Below are positions 8,575 to 17,166 of a stretch of 35,866 bases of DNA, one piece after another. A model generated the notes under the pieces. That model did not search any database and was not told the origin of the DNA. It was given only the letters and a program-made list of their open reading frames with translations. A program made the translations under genes and the position numbers. How positions within the stretch are numbered: position 1 is the first letter of the stretch; each line of letters starts with the position of its first letter. The stretch lies in contig VCAY01000011.1 of NCBI GenBank assembly GCA_013607635.1, forward strand, positions 8,161-44,026, in the 5' to 3' direction. This DNA comes from Campylobacterota bacterium (GTDB lineage: Bacteria; Campylobacterota; Campylobacteria; Campylobacterales; Sulfurimonadaceae).

Positions 8575-11500
8575 TAATCTCCATTCTCTAGATTAAGAGG
8601 TAGTTTTGTCAAGTTTTTCGGTTTTACAAGCCAGAAATTTCTCACCTCAGTTCTAAAGTTATCTAAAATCGCTTTTGCTTTCGTGCTTTGTGTCTCAACA
8701 ATATACTCTTTAAGCAGACGTTTAAGGTAGTGTCTTGCTTCATCACCCTCATCTGTATCGATTCTCACCGCTTCAACAAGCTCACGGTTCACATTTTCAA
8801 CAAATTGATGCTGCTCATCATAAACAAAGGCAACACCACCGGTCATACCTGCACCAAAATTGATACCTGTACGACCAAGGATCATCACAACACCACCGGT
8901 CATATATTCACAAGCATTATCCCCTGTTCCTTCAACAATTGCCAAAGCTCCCGAGTTTCTTACCGCAAAACGCTCACCAACACTTCCAGAGATATAAAGT
9001 TTCCCGCCTGTTGCACCGTAAAGACAAGTATTACCACCGGCACTAAACGCTTCACCCTCATTTTGTGACGTGATCACAATCTTACCACCATGCATCCCTT
9101 TACCGATGTAGTCGTTCGCTACACCTTGAAGTCTTATAGAGATACCGTTATTTAAGAATGCTCCAAGTGCCTGACCTGCAACACCTGTAAGATTAATAGA
9201 GATAGTATCAGGTTTTAAACCTTCATCACCATAATACTCTGCAATCTCACCAGAGATAAGTGTTCCAAAACTTCTGTTAAGGTTTGTGATCTCTTTGTTG
9301 ATCTTAACAGGATGCTCAGGGTATTTGATAGCCTCCATCGCTTCTTTTAAAATCTCTTTTTCAAAGGCGTTATCATCAAACGGCTGGTTAAACGGTTGTT
9401 GACAAGTGTTCACTCCATCCTCTTGATGCAGCACTGCCGAGAAGTCAAATTTTTTCGCAAACGCATCATCTTTAACTTTTAAAAGGTCACTTCTACCAAT
9501 CATCTCTTCCATCGTTTTAAATCCAAGCTCAGCCATGATTGAGCGGATATCTTCTGCAAGGAGTGTAAAGTAATTGATCACCTGATCTACATGCCCTTTA
9601 AAGAACTCTTGACGCAGTTTTTCGTTTTGTGTCGCGATACCAACCGAACATTTGTTAACATGACAAATACGAAGCATCTTACAACCGACAATCGTTAGCA
9701 CACCCGTACCAAACGCATAACTCTCAGCTCCTAAAAGTGCCGCTTTTACAACATCTAAACCGGTTTTTAGTCCACCATCTGTTTGCACCTCTACCAAACC
9801 TCTAAGGTTGTTAGCTTTTAGGGCATTATGCGCTTCAGAGAGACCTAACTCCCAAGGGTTTCCTGCAAACTTAATAGATGTTAGTGGTGCCGCACCAGTA
9901 CCACCGTCTCCACCGGAGATGATGATCTTGTCTGCATACGCTTTGGCAACACCCGCCGCGATCGTTCCAACACCAATCGTTGACACAAGTTTTACTGCAA
10001 TTCTTGCTTTTGGATTTGCCTGTTTAAGATCAAAAATAAGCTGTGCCAAATCCTCAATCGAGTAGATATCGTGGTGTGGCGGAGGGGAGATTAGTGTTAC
10101 ACCCGGTACAGTATGGCGCAACTTCGCAATAAGTCCTGTTACTTTATGACCCGGAAGTTGTCCACCCTCACCCGGTTTTGCACCTTGAGCTACTTTGATC
10201 TGGATCTCTTCGGCATTTCTTAGATACTCAGGAGTAACACCAAAACGACCCGATGCCACCTGCTTGATCTTAGAGACTCTCTGGGTACCGTAGCGAGATT
10301 TATCTTCACCACCTTCCCCTGAGTTTGACTGACCGCCGATACGGTTCATCGCAATAGCGATCGTCTCATGCGCCTCTGGAGAGATAGAACCAAGCGACAT
10401 TGCCGCTGAAGCAAAACGTTTAAAGATCGCCTCTTTTGGCTCAACTTCAGAGATATCGATCGGTTTTCTGTCTGATTTGATATCAAAAAAGTCACGGATA
10501 AACTTGAGTCCTCTTTTGTTTACAAGCTCTTTTAAGCGCTCAAAATCTTCCGTTTTTCCACTTTTTACCGCTTCATGGATTGCATGGATCACTGCCGGAC
10601 CAAAATCGTGGTGTTCTTGTCCAGTGTAGAACTTGTAAAAACCACCGATGTTGAGTGGGAAGATTGTTTTAAAACCATCTTGTTTGAAAGCTGACTGATG
10701 ATATTTTGTAATCTTCGCATCGATATCTTCATACCCCAATCCAGGGATAGCAACATTCGATGATGCAAAACAATCTGCAACAATCTCACGAGAAAGACCC
10801 ATCACATCAAAGAGTCCAGAGTTTCTGTATGATGCGATTGTAGAGATACCCATCTTTGACATAATTTTTAACAATCCACCATTAAGCGCACCATGCACTG
10901 CTTTGAGTGCTTCTTGGTGTGAAAGGTTTGCATTCTTTTTGTGTTTTAACTGATCAGCCACCGTTGCAAATAAAAGGTAAGGATAAACCGCACTTGCACC
11001 ATATCCTAAAAGTACCGCTGCAGAGTGAGAGTCCATAACCTCACCAGAAACACCGACAATAGAGACAAGATGACGAATGCCAACCTCTAAAAGAGCAAAA
11101 TTAACACGCCCTACCGCCATAGCCATAGGGATAACTTTATTTTGTGCATCAAACGATCTGTCATCTAAAATAACAATTCGCGTACCCTCATTTTTAACAG
11201 AGTCGATGATGGTTGCAACAAGTGCTTCGAGTGAAGCTTTAAGATTATTTTTATATATTGTACTAAAAGTTTTATTTTTGTAAAACGGTTGATAGCTTGG
11301 TGATTTTGCATCACCAAAAGATTTGAGCACCTCAAGTTTTTCCGCAGTTACAATCGGAGAGATAGATTTAAGTCTATGTGCATGTGAAGGGATCTCATCT
11401 AAGATGTTGTGCACTTCACCAAAACCTGTATTGAGACTCATAACCACTTTTTCACGAATAGGATCGATCGGCGGATTGGTTACTTGGGCAAATTTTTGTT

Positions 11501-13013
11501 TAAAAAAGTCAGTGAAACTTCTTTGTTTGTTGGAAAATGGTGCAAGCGGTGTATCATCACCCATCGAACCGACAGCCTCTTTGCCATCTTGCATCATCGG
11601 CTCAATCACTTGCTCAACAACCTCTTGTGTAATGTTAAAGAATTTTTGTCTTCTTATAAGATCCTCACCCTCAAAAGTCTCAACTTTGTAGTACTGATCT
11701 TCTACATGTTCTTGCAGATAGATCATGTGCTCATTCAACCATTTCATGTATGGGTTGGAAGATTTTAGATAATTATCAATATCATCACTTTTTAGAAGTT
11801 TCCCATACTTCAGATCAAGTCCTATCATCTGACCCGATTGCAATCTTCCACGCTCTTTGATCTCTTCTTCCGGGATATCGATCACACCATACTCTGAAGC
11901 AATTAGTAGGTTATTGTCTTTGGTTACAATATATTTTGAAGGGCGAAGACCGTTACGATCGAGTACACAACCAATATAACGACCATCTGTTACAGAAAAT
12001 GCCGCAGGACCGTCCCACGCTTCAAATACCGTCGAGCAGTATTCATAAAAAGCACGAAGCTCAGGATCCATGTGGGGAGCATTTTGCCACGCTGAAGGGA
12101 TCACACCTCGAACAGCTTTAAAAAAGTCCATGCCATTAACGAGCAAAAACTCTAGGAAATTGTCAGCACTGGCACTATCAGATGCACCATCTTGTAGAAT
12201 TGGAAGTATCCTTTGTATCTCCTCATCACTAAACACCTCTGACTTGATCGACTCAGATTTTATAGCAACATTAATACGATTTGCTTCAACAGAGTTAATC
12301 TCACCATTATGTGCTACCGCCCTAAAAGGTTGTGCCAAACGCCACTGCGGCAACGTGTTGGTTGAAAACCTCTGGTGAAAGAGTGAAAAAGAGATCTTAA
12401 ACGCTTCATCAGTTAAGTCTTTATAGAACTCTTTGATGTGCGTAGGCATCACAAGCCCTTTGTATGAAAGAACTTTTGAGCTCATTGAAGCTATGTAAAA
12501 TTCTTCATCTTCTACAAACTCATGTTCTGCTTCTTTTCTTGAAAGATAAAGCAGTGCATCAAATCTTTCAGTCGCCATAATAGAATTAGGAACGATAAAA
12601 AGTTGCACAATATTTGGCAATGTTTGCAATGCCTGTTCACCAAGTGCATTAGTATCCACAGGAACATCACGACGAAGCACAACCTTAAGATCATTGTTAG
12701 CACAAATATCTTCTACTCTCTCAAGCTGTTTTAGATCTTTTGTAAAAACAGATGCAACTGCAAACTGTTTTGGCAATTCAACACCATTTTTTTCCGCTTC
12801 TTTACGGATAAAATCCTCAGGCATGGAGAGTAAAAGTCCACTCCCATCACCTGTTTTTCCATCAGCAGCAACTGCACCACGGTGCATCATTCGCTCTAAT
12901 GCAGTAATAGCATCATTTAAGATCTTTCTTGATGGTTTATTATCAATATTGGCAATAAGTCCAAAACCACAATTGTCTTTAAATGAACGTAATAAGTCAT
13001 GATGTTCTACCAT
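8574..13013 (-). CDS. gltB: Glutamate synthase (NADPH) large subunit
   Basis: The 1479-residue enzyme converts glutamine plus 2-oxoglutarate to two glutamates. A short propeptide precedes the glutaminase nucleophile Cys15 in DNCGFGL (class II amidotransferase). The central domain follows, then the FMN synthase barrel (GGEDKSRYGT, ISGGDGGTGAAP). The [3Fe-4S] cysteines are CKMLRICHVNKC (C-x5-C-x4-C), and the C-terminal GXGXG beta-helix repeats (about 1250-1400) come last. The frame is open to a TTG at 13025, but ATG 13013 is the start because GGGAG lies five to six bases before it and the propeptide then has normal length. The promoter and a leader hairpin lie upstream (13077-13132). Confidence 0.97.
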   Translation of the reverse strand: MVEHHDLLRSFKDNCGFGLIANIDNKPSRKILNDAITALERMMHRGAVAADGKTGDGSGLLLSMPEDFIRKEAEKNGVELPKQFAVASVFTKDLKQLERVEDICANNDLKVVLRRDVPVDTNALGEQALQTLPNIVQLFIVPNSIMATERFDALLYLSRKEAEHEFVEDEEFYIASMSSKVLSYKGLVMPTHIKEFYKDLTDEAFKISFSLFHQRFSTNTLPQWRLAQPFRAVAHNGEINSVEANRINVAIKSESIKSEVFSDEEIQRILPILQDGASDSASADNFLEFLLVNGMDFFKAVRGVIPSAWQNAPHMDPELRAFYEYCSTVFEAWDGPAAFSVTDGRYIGCVLDRNGLRPSKYIVTKDNNLLIASEYGVIDIPEEEIKERGRLQSGQMIGLDLKYGKLLKSDDIDNYLKSSNPYMKWLNEHMIYLQEHVEDQYYKVETFEGEDLIRRQKFFNITQEVVEQVIEPMMQDGKEAVGSMGDDTPLAPFSNKQRSFTDFFKQKFAQVTNPPIDPIREKVVMSLNTGFGEVHNILDEIPSHAHRLKSISPIVTAEKLEVLKSFGDAKSPSYQPFYKNKTFSTIYKNNLKASLEALVATIIDSVKNEGTRIVILDDRSFDAQNKVIPMAMAVGRVNFALLEVGIRHLVSIVGVSGEVMDSHSAAVLLGYGASAVYPYLLFATVADQLKHKKNANLSHQEALKAVHGALNGGLLKIMSKMGISTIASYRNSGLFDVMGLSREIVADCFASSNVAIPGLGYEDIDAKITKYHQSAFKQDGFKTIFPLNIGGFYKFYTGQEHHDFGPAVIHAIHEAVKSGKTEDFERLKELVNKRGLKFIRDFFDIKSDRKPIDISEVEPKEAIFKRFASAAMSLGSISPEAHETIAIAMNRIGGQSNSGEGGEDKSRYGTQRVSKIKQVASGRFGVTPEYLRNAEEIQIKVAQGAKPGEGGQLPGHKVTGLIAKLRHTVPGVTLISPPPHHDIYSIEDLAQLIFDLKQANPKARIAVKLVSTIGVGTIAAGVAKAYADKIIISGGDGGTGAAPLTSIKFAGNPWELGLSEAHNALKANNLRGLVEVQTDGGLKTGLDVVKAALLGAESYAFGTGVLTIVGCKMLRICHVNKCSVGIATQNEKLRQEFFKGHVDQVINYFTLLAEDIRSIMAELGFKTMEEMIGRSDLLKVKDDAFAKKFDFSAVLHQEDGVNTCQQPFNQPFDDNAFEKEILKEAMEAIKYPEHPVKINKEITNLNRSFGTLISGEIAEYYGDEGLKPDTISINLTGVAGQALGAFLNNGISIRLQGVANDYIGKGMHGGKIVITSQNEGEAFSAGGNTCLYGATGGKLYISGSVGERFAVRNSGALAIVEGTGDNACEYMTGGVVMILGRTGINFGAGMTGGVAFVYDEQHQFVENVNRELVEAVRIDTDEGDEARHYLKRLLKEYIVETQSTKAKAILDNFRTEVRNFWLVKPKNLTKLPLNLENGD

Positions 13014-13076
13014 TTGTACTCCCAAATTTTAAATTTTATGCAAATTTTACAAAAATTTAATCTTTTTTTAAAGAAA

Positions 13077-13098
13077 ATTTGCCTATTTAAAGGCAAAT
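13077..13098 (-). promoter_or_regulatory. Leader hairpin of gltB, attenuator-like
   Basis: The minus-strand RNA folds ATTTGCC with GGCAAAT (7 bp, loop of 8) and then reads TTTTCTTT. The predicted transcription start is near 13102, so the hairpin occupies the first bases of the mRNA. It could be a weak terminator (attenuator) or a 5' stabilising stem; the sequence alone cannot decide. Confidence 0.4.
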
Positions 13099-13108
13099 AA
13101 GTGGCTAT

Positions 13109-13132
13109 ATTATATTTTAATGTTCATTAAAA
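13109..13132 (-). promoter_or_regulatory. gltB promoter with overlapping perfect dyad
   Basis: Minus-strand TATAAT lies at 13114-13109. Immediately upstream is the perfect dyad TTTTAATG-N2-CATTAAAA (13115-13132), centred at about -21 between the -10 and -35 positions. That is a usual repressor position, so it may be an operator for nitrogen control of glutamate synthase. The regulator is not identifiable here. Confidence 0.5.
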
Positions 13133-13137
13133 GATTA

Positions 13138-13166
13138 TTAGAAAAGTACTTTTTTTGAGATATAAT
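13138..13166 (+). promoter_or_regulatory. recO promoter
   Basis: TATAAT at 13161-13166 has a weak -35 (TTAGAA, 13138-13143) 17 bases upstream. The start point is near 13173, about 23 bases before the GTG of recO. It diverges from the gltB promoter. Confidence 0.5.
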
Positions 13167-13195
13167 TCTAAAAATGTATTGATAGGAAGCAAAAA

Positions 13196-13813
13196 GTGCA
13201 AGGTTTTATCATCAACCTCAATCGAGTCAAAGAGGAAGATTTAATAGTTACCATCATATCAAAAAACAGCTTAGATACCCTTTACAGATTCTACGGATCG
13301 CGTCATGGAACGATCAATATCGGTTTTAAAATCGATTACGAAAAAGAGCCCTCAACAAGATCAAACATAGCTAGACTTAAAGATGTGATTCACATAGGCT
13401 ACAAATGGATTAACGATCGCAACAAGCTTCAACTCTGGCAACATTTTTGCTCACTCTTTTATCCACACCTTAAAGAGCTTGAAGAGCTTGATCCTTTTTA
13501 TTTTGACTTGTTGCAAAATGCCTCTGAGGGGTGGGGAAAACAAAACCCAAAACGAGTAGCAGTTGAAGCGTACATTAAACTTCTACAACATGAAGGACGT
13601 TTGCACACCGAACAAACCTGTTTTTTATGCTCAAACAAGATCCACAACGATCCGGCATTTATTCGTGCTTACTTGCCTGTACATCATACATGTAGTAAAA
13701 CGATGCCCATTAACAAAAAAGGGATCAACGAACTTTACAACAACAACTCTTCACTCTTCCTATCGGACAAAGAGATTGAGCGGTTGTGGAATATTATGCT
13801 CGAGGGGCTTTAG
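13196..13813 (+). CDS. recO: Recombination mediator RecO (Campylobacterota type)
   Basis: A 205-residue protein with an N-terminal OB-fold-like segment (VKEEDLIVTIISKN, then YRFYGSRHGTINIGFKIDY), a central helical region, and a C-terminal CFLCSNKI...HHTC cysteine group at about residues 142-165. RecO loads RecA on SSB-coated DNA with RecR during gap repair. It is shorter than E. coli RecO (242), as in other members of this phylum. The GTG start is fixed by AGGAAG six bases upstream; an earlier ATG in another phase meets a stop at once. The 3' end overlaps the convergent methyltransferase gene by four bases. Confidence 0.8.
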   Translation: MQGFIINLNRVKEEDLIVTIISKNSLDTLYRFYGSRHGTINIGFKIDYEKEPSTRSNIARLKDVIHIGYKWINDRNKLQLWQHFCSLFYPHLKELEELDPFYFDLLQNASEGWGKQNPKRVAVEAYIKLLQHEGRLHTEQTCFLCSNKIHNDPAFIRAYLPVHHTCSKTMPINKKGINELYNNNSSLFLSDKEIERLWNIMLEGL

Positions 13814-14361
13814 GGTTTTCTTGCCACCAAAGAGGCAACACATGTTTTTTCTCCTCTGAGGTTTATATCTTCCCGTTCCTCATAATAGATAATATCAAGC
13901 GAGATAAACGCATGTAAAAGTTCATTTTTTCTTAAAAGATACTCAGGGTTTTGTGGGTTGTCAAAATCTCCATGAGCGATGATAAATGTCTCAAAGATTA
14001 CAACTCCATTAGGTTTTAACGCCTCTTTGATCTGGTGAAAAAACCTTCGATTAAGATAGTTAATATTCATGACAAGATCGTACCTGTTTTTCTCTAGCAT
14101 ATATTGATCAAGATCGGTATCTATTTTGTTGATCTTCTCACTCTCTTTTACTTGCGATAAAGCATAGTCACTCAAATCTACTGCATCAATCTCAAAACCG
14201 AGCTCCTCAAGAAAATGGGTATTTCTCCCCTGCCCGCAAGCGATATCTAACGCTTTACCAACTTTTGCCATCTTGGCATACTTCTTGACAATGGGCTCTA
14301 CATAATCACGAAACGGTTTTTCCTGATATCTAATATTCCAACGCTCTTTATCTTCTTTCAT
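13810..14361 (-). CDS. Class I SAM-dependent methyltransferase
   Basis: The 183-residue protein is a compact Rossmann methyltransferase. Motif I is ALDIACGQGRNTHFL (about residues 37-51), the acidic end of strand 2 is EIDAVDLSDYAL, and motif IV/post-I regions are YDLVMNINYLNRR and PNGVVIFETFI. It resembles the TehB/UbiE-like small-molecule group, but the substrate cannot be read from the sequence. The start overlaps the nspC stop by four bases, so it is translationally coupled to polyamine synthesis. A role on a polyamine or amino-acid intermediate is possible but only inferred from position. Confidence 0.75.
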   Translation of the reverse strand: MKEDKERWNIRYQEKPFRDYVEPIVKKYAKMAKVGKALDIACGQGRNTHFLEELGFEIDAVDLSDYALSQVKESEKINKIDTDLDQYMLEKNRYDLVMNINYLNRRFFHQIKEALKPNGVVIFETFIIAHGDFDNPQNPEYLLRKNELLHAFISLDIIYYEEREDINLRGEKTCVASLVARKP

Positions 14362-15497
14362 GATAGTCTCCCTTTATAATCTCCATAACTAAACTCTTTG
14401 ACAAGTTCCAAGGTGCCATCTTTTCTTTTTATAGCAAGTGATGGAAGTTTTATACCGTTAAAGGTGGTATTTTTCACAAAAGTGTAGTGGATCTGATCTT
14501 CAAAAATGATACGATCCCCTGCATGTAACGGTGTATCAAAGGAGTAGTCTCCCATAATATCACCGGCCAAGCATGTATTGCCACCTAAGCGGTAGGTGTA
14601 TTTTTTCTCTCCTGCCTCACCACTACCTCGCACATCTACGCGGTATGGCATCGCCAAAGTATCCGGCATGTGCGCTTCTGCTGAAGTATCAAGGATCGCT
14701 ATTTGCATACCATTATCGATGATCTCCAATACAGTAGCTTCAAGGTATCCCGTCTGCCATCCAACCGCTTCACCCGGTTCTAAATAAACCTCAATATTGT
14801 TATATTTCTTTTTAAAATCTTTGATAAGCCAAATAAGTTTCTCTACATCATACCCTTTTTTGGTAATGTGATGCCCACCGCCAAAGTTAACATACTTGAG
14901 GTTATGGATATATTTGCCAAACTTTTTCTCAAAAGCATCAAGAACCCCCTCTAGCGCATCGGCATCTTGTTCACAAAGTGCATGAAAATTGAGCCCATCG
15001 AGCTGTTTTAGAAGTGCTTCGTCGAAATTTTTTAGTGTTGTTCCTAGTCGTGAATACAAACCACAAGGGTTATACAAATCCACCGGAGAAGCGGAATATT
15101 CAGGATTAACTCGCAAAGAGATCTCAATAGCTGGATTGATCTCTTTGACTTTTAAAATATATTTTTCTAATTGGTTTGGAGAATTAAAGACAATATGATC
15201 AGAGATCTTTGCTATATCCTCTATCTCACTCCCTTTAAAAGCAGGCGAGTATGTATGCACCTCTGCTTTTGGGTTATAGCAACAAAACTCCTCTTTTGCA
15301 AGTTTTGCCTCATGCAGTCCACTTGCTGTACACCCTTGAAGATATTTGGCACAAAGATCAAAAGTGGCGTACATCGCAAACCCTTTAAGGGCTAAAATGA
15401 TCTTTGCACCACTTTGGTTTTGCACATACTCTAAAAGCTTGAGGTTTTTCTCCAATAACTCCTCTTCACACACATAAACAGGTGTCTCTAGCTGCAA
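14358..15497 (-). CDS. nspC: Carboxynorspermidine/carboxyspermidine decarboxylase
   Basis: This PLP enzyme removes the carboxyl from carboxynorspermidine or carboxyspermidine, giving the free triamine. The 379-residue protein is an alanine-racemase-fold (fold III) enzyme. The PLP lysine is in LALKGFAMYATF (about residue 39), with NFGGGHHITKKGYD, YLEPGEAVGW and the C-terminal LGGNTCLAGDIMGDY, which carries the active-site Cys. It follows the carboxynorspermidine synthase gene by 15 bases. In Campylobacter this pair makes spermidine rather than norspermidine, and the same is likely here. Confidence 0.93.
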   Translation of the reverse strand: MQLETPVYVCEEELLEKNLKLLEYVQNQSGAKIILALKGFAMYATFDLCAKYLQGCTASGLHEAKLAKEEFCCYNPKAEVHTYSPAFKGSEIEDIAKISDHIVFNSPNQLEKYILKVKEINPAIEISLRVNPEYSASPVDLYNPCGLYSRLGTTLKNFDEALLKQLDGLNFHALCEQDADALEGVLDAFEKKFGKYIHNLKYVNFGGGHHITKKGYDVEKLIWLIKDFKKKYNNIEVYLEPGEAVGWQTGYLEATVLEIIDNGMQIAILDTSAEAHMPDTLAMPYRVDVRGSGEAGEKKYTYRLGGNTCLAGDIMGDYSFDTPLHAGDRIIFEDQIHYTFVKNTTFNGIKLPSLAIKRKDGTLELVKEFSYGDYKGRLS

Positions 15498-15512
15498 TAC
15501 TTTTCCTTGTTT

Positions 15513-16697
15513 TTAACTCTTTAACTCTTTAACTTGCCAAGGTAAACCTTGCTTGTTCATCTGATCCATAAAAGGATCGGGATTAAACTGCTCCATATTC
15601 CACACACCCTCTTTGTGCCAGATCCCCTCTAACATCAATTTTGCTCCAATCATCGCAGGAACTCCCGTTGTATATGAAACCCCTTGACTCTTAACCTCTT
15701 TGTAACATGCTTCATGATCTGTAACCTGATAGATATAGATTTTTCTTTTTTTACCATCTTTAACACCCTCAGCTACGATGCCTATGTTGGTTTTACCTTT
15801 GGTTCGCTCCCCTAACGATGCAGGATCTGGAAGTAAAGTTTTTAAAAACTCGATTGGAATGATCTTTTGCCCCTGATGTTCAACCGGCTCGATCCCAAGC
15901 ATCCCAACATTTTGCAACACCTCCATGTGCTTAAGGTAACTCTGAGAAAATGTCATAAAAAATCGGATCCGCTTAAGCCCTTTGATGTGTTTGACCAAAG
16001 ACTCCATCTCCTCATGGTACAGCAGGTAAGAGTCTTTTGGACCGATCTCTGGATAATCCCACACCTGCATAATCTCCATCGGTTTTGTCTTAATCCACTT
16101 GCCATCTTCCCAATAGCGACCATTGGCACTCACTTCACGCAGGTTAATCTCAGGGTTAAAGTTAGTTGCAAACGGGTATCCGTGATCCCCTGCATTACAA
16201 TCCAAGATATCAATGTGGTGGATCTCATCAAAATAGTGTTTTTGCGCATAGGCACAAAAAACATTAGTAGCACCTGGGTCAAAACCACTTCCAAGCAGCC
16301 CCATGATCCCAGCCTCTTGAAACTTTGCATCTCTTGCCCACTGCTCTTTGTACTCAAACTTTGCTGCATCAGGGTGTTCATAGTTGGCAGTATCAAGATA
16401 ATCAACCCCCGTAGCAATACACGCATCCATGATGGTTAAATCCTGATACGGTAACGCTACATTGATCACAATATCTGCATCTACTTTTTTAATCAGTGCA
16501 ATAACCTCATCGCTCTTATCTGCATCAACTGCGGCTGTCTCGATTTTCACCTGTGAAATCTCCGAAGCGATCTGATCACACTTCGACTTTGTACGACTTG
16601 CTAAGACGATATTGCCAAAAGTATCTGCATTCATGGCACACTTATGCGCCACAACACGCCCTACACCACCGGCACCGATGATTAGTGTTGTTCCCAT
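15513..16697 (-). CDS. Carboxynorspermidine (carboxyspermidine) synthase, saccharopine-dehydrogenase family
   Basis: The enzyme condenses aspartate semialdehyde with putrescine or diaminopropane, using NADPH. The 394-residue protein starts with the Rossmann motif IIGAGGVGRVVAHKCA, followed by VDADKSDEV and INVALPYQD, and has the conserved MGLLGSGFDPGATNVF segment (about residues 152-167) typical of the saccharopine-dehydrogenase family. Pairing with nspC downstream makes the polyamine role much more likely than lysine metabolism. SD AAGGAAG precedes the ATG. A long imperfect hairpin (16727-16792) fills most of the 97-base gap from dgkA. Often annotated lys1-like. Confidence 0.9.
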   Translation of the reverse strand: MGTTLIIGAGGVGRVVAHKCAMNADTFGNIVLASRTKSKCDQIASEISQVKIETAAVDADKSDEVIALIKKVDADIVINVALPYQDLTIMDACIATGVDYLDTANYEHPDAAKFEYKEQWARDAKFQEAGIMGLLGSGFDPGATNVFCAYAQKHYFDEIHHIDILDCNAGDHGYPFATNFNPEINLREVSANGRYWEDGKWIKTKPMEIMQVWDYPEIGPKDSYLLYHEEMESLVKHIKGLKRIRFFMTFSQSYLKHMEVLQNVGMLGIEPVEHQGQKIIPIEFLKTLLPDPASLGERTKGKTNIGIVAEGVKDGKKRKIYIYQVTDHEACYKEVKSQGVSYTTGVPAMIGAKLMLEGIWHKEGVWNMEQFNPDPFMDQMNKQGLPWQVKELKS

Positions 16698-16726
16698 TGT
16701 TCACTCTTCCTTTCATTATCCAAACC

Positions 16727-16792
16727 TTTGAGAATGCTCTTTGAGATGCTCAGACAAAGCGAGGATTTATCGTCTCAAAGCGTGTTCTCAAA
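16727..16792. repeat. 20-bp imperfect inverted repeat between dgkA and carboxynorspermidine synthase
   Basis: Left arm 16727-16746 (TTTGAGAATGCTCTTTGAGA) and right arm 16773-16792 match as inverted copies at 17 of 20 positions, around a 26-base loop. It is not followed by a T-run on either strand, so it is not a simple terminator. It lies in the leader of the polyamine genes. Confidence 0.7.
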
Positions 16793-16794
16793 AG

Positions 16795-17166
16795 TTATAC
16801 AATCTTGTAAGCTATTAGCAGCACAAAAACCCAAATGATGCTCATAACGATCAAACTCAAAAGCACCAGCGTCGCACCCACATCTTTTGCTTTTTTGGCT
16901 AAAATGTGATAGTCCTGCGTTACCAAATCTACCACCCGCTCTATCGCTGAGTTTGCAACCTCTGCAGCTACAGGGATGAAAAGTGATACAAACAAAATAG
17001 CTGAGTAGATAAACTCTATTGGCAATATCCACGCCACAACACCAAATCCAAAAAGCATCAAAAGCTGCCACTTAAATGATGTCTCTGTTTTTACAATGTC
17101 AACAAAACCCTCAAGCGCATAACGCCCATTGCGAAATAGGTTGTGTTTTGGTTTATTGAGCTTCAC
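16795..17166 (-). CDS. dgkA: Diacylglycerol kinase (DgkA, prokaryotic type)
   Basis: DgkA phosphorylates diacylglycerol to phosphatidic acid in the inner membrane, recycling lipid left by membrane-derived sugar transfer. The 123-residue protein has the usual three membrane spans (about residues 33-48, 55-75 and 99-121) and the family signature EVANSAIERVVD (about 69-80), with the catalytic Glu and the Asn. An N-terminal amphipathic helix (NGRYALEGF) is present. The start is GTG at 17166, with AAAGGAG upstream inside the previous gene, which it overlaps by 14 bases. It follows a PlsC-type acyltransferase fusion, so both act on phospholipid turnover. Confidence 0.9.
   Translation of the reverse strand: MKLNKPKHNLFRNGRYALEGFVDIVKTETSFKWQLLMLFGFGVVAWILPIEFIYSAILFVSLFIPVAAEVANSAIERVVDLVTQDYHILAKKAKDVGATLVLLSLIVMSIIWVFVLLIAYKIV

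Noticed and set aside
8574..13013. Many plus-strand frames of 60-126 codons opposite gltB
   Set aside because: All are shadows of one strongly supported gene, without SDs or domain content.
16775..17071. A 98-codon frame lying inside dgkA on the same strand, with many Cys and Gly
   Set aside because: It lies entirely across dgkA in another phase, has no SD, and dgkA has the clear family motif.
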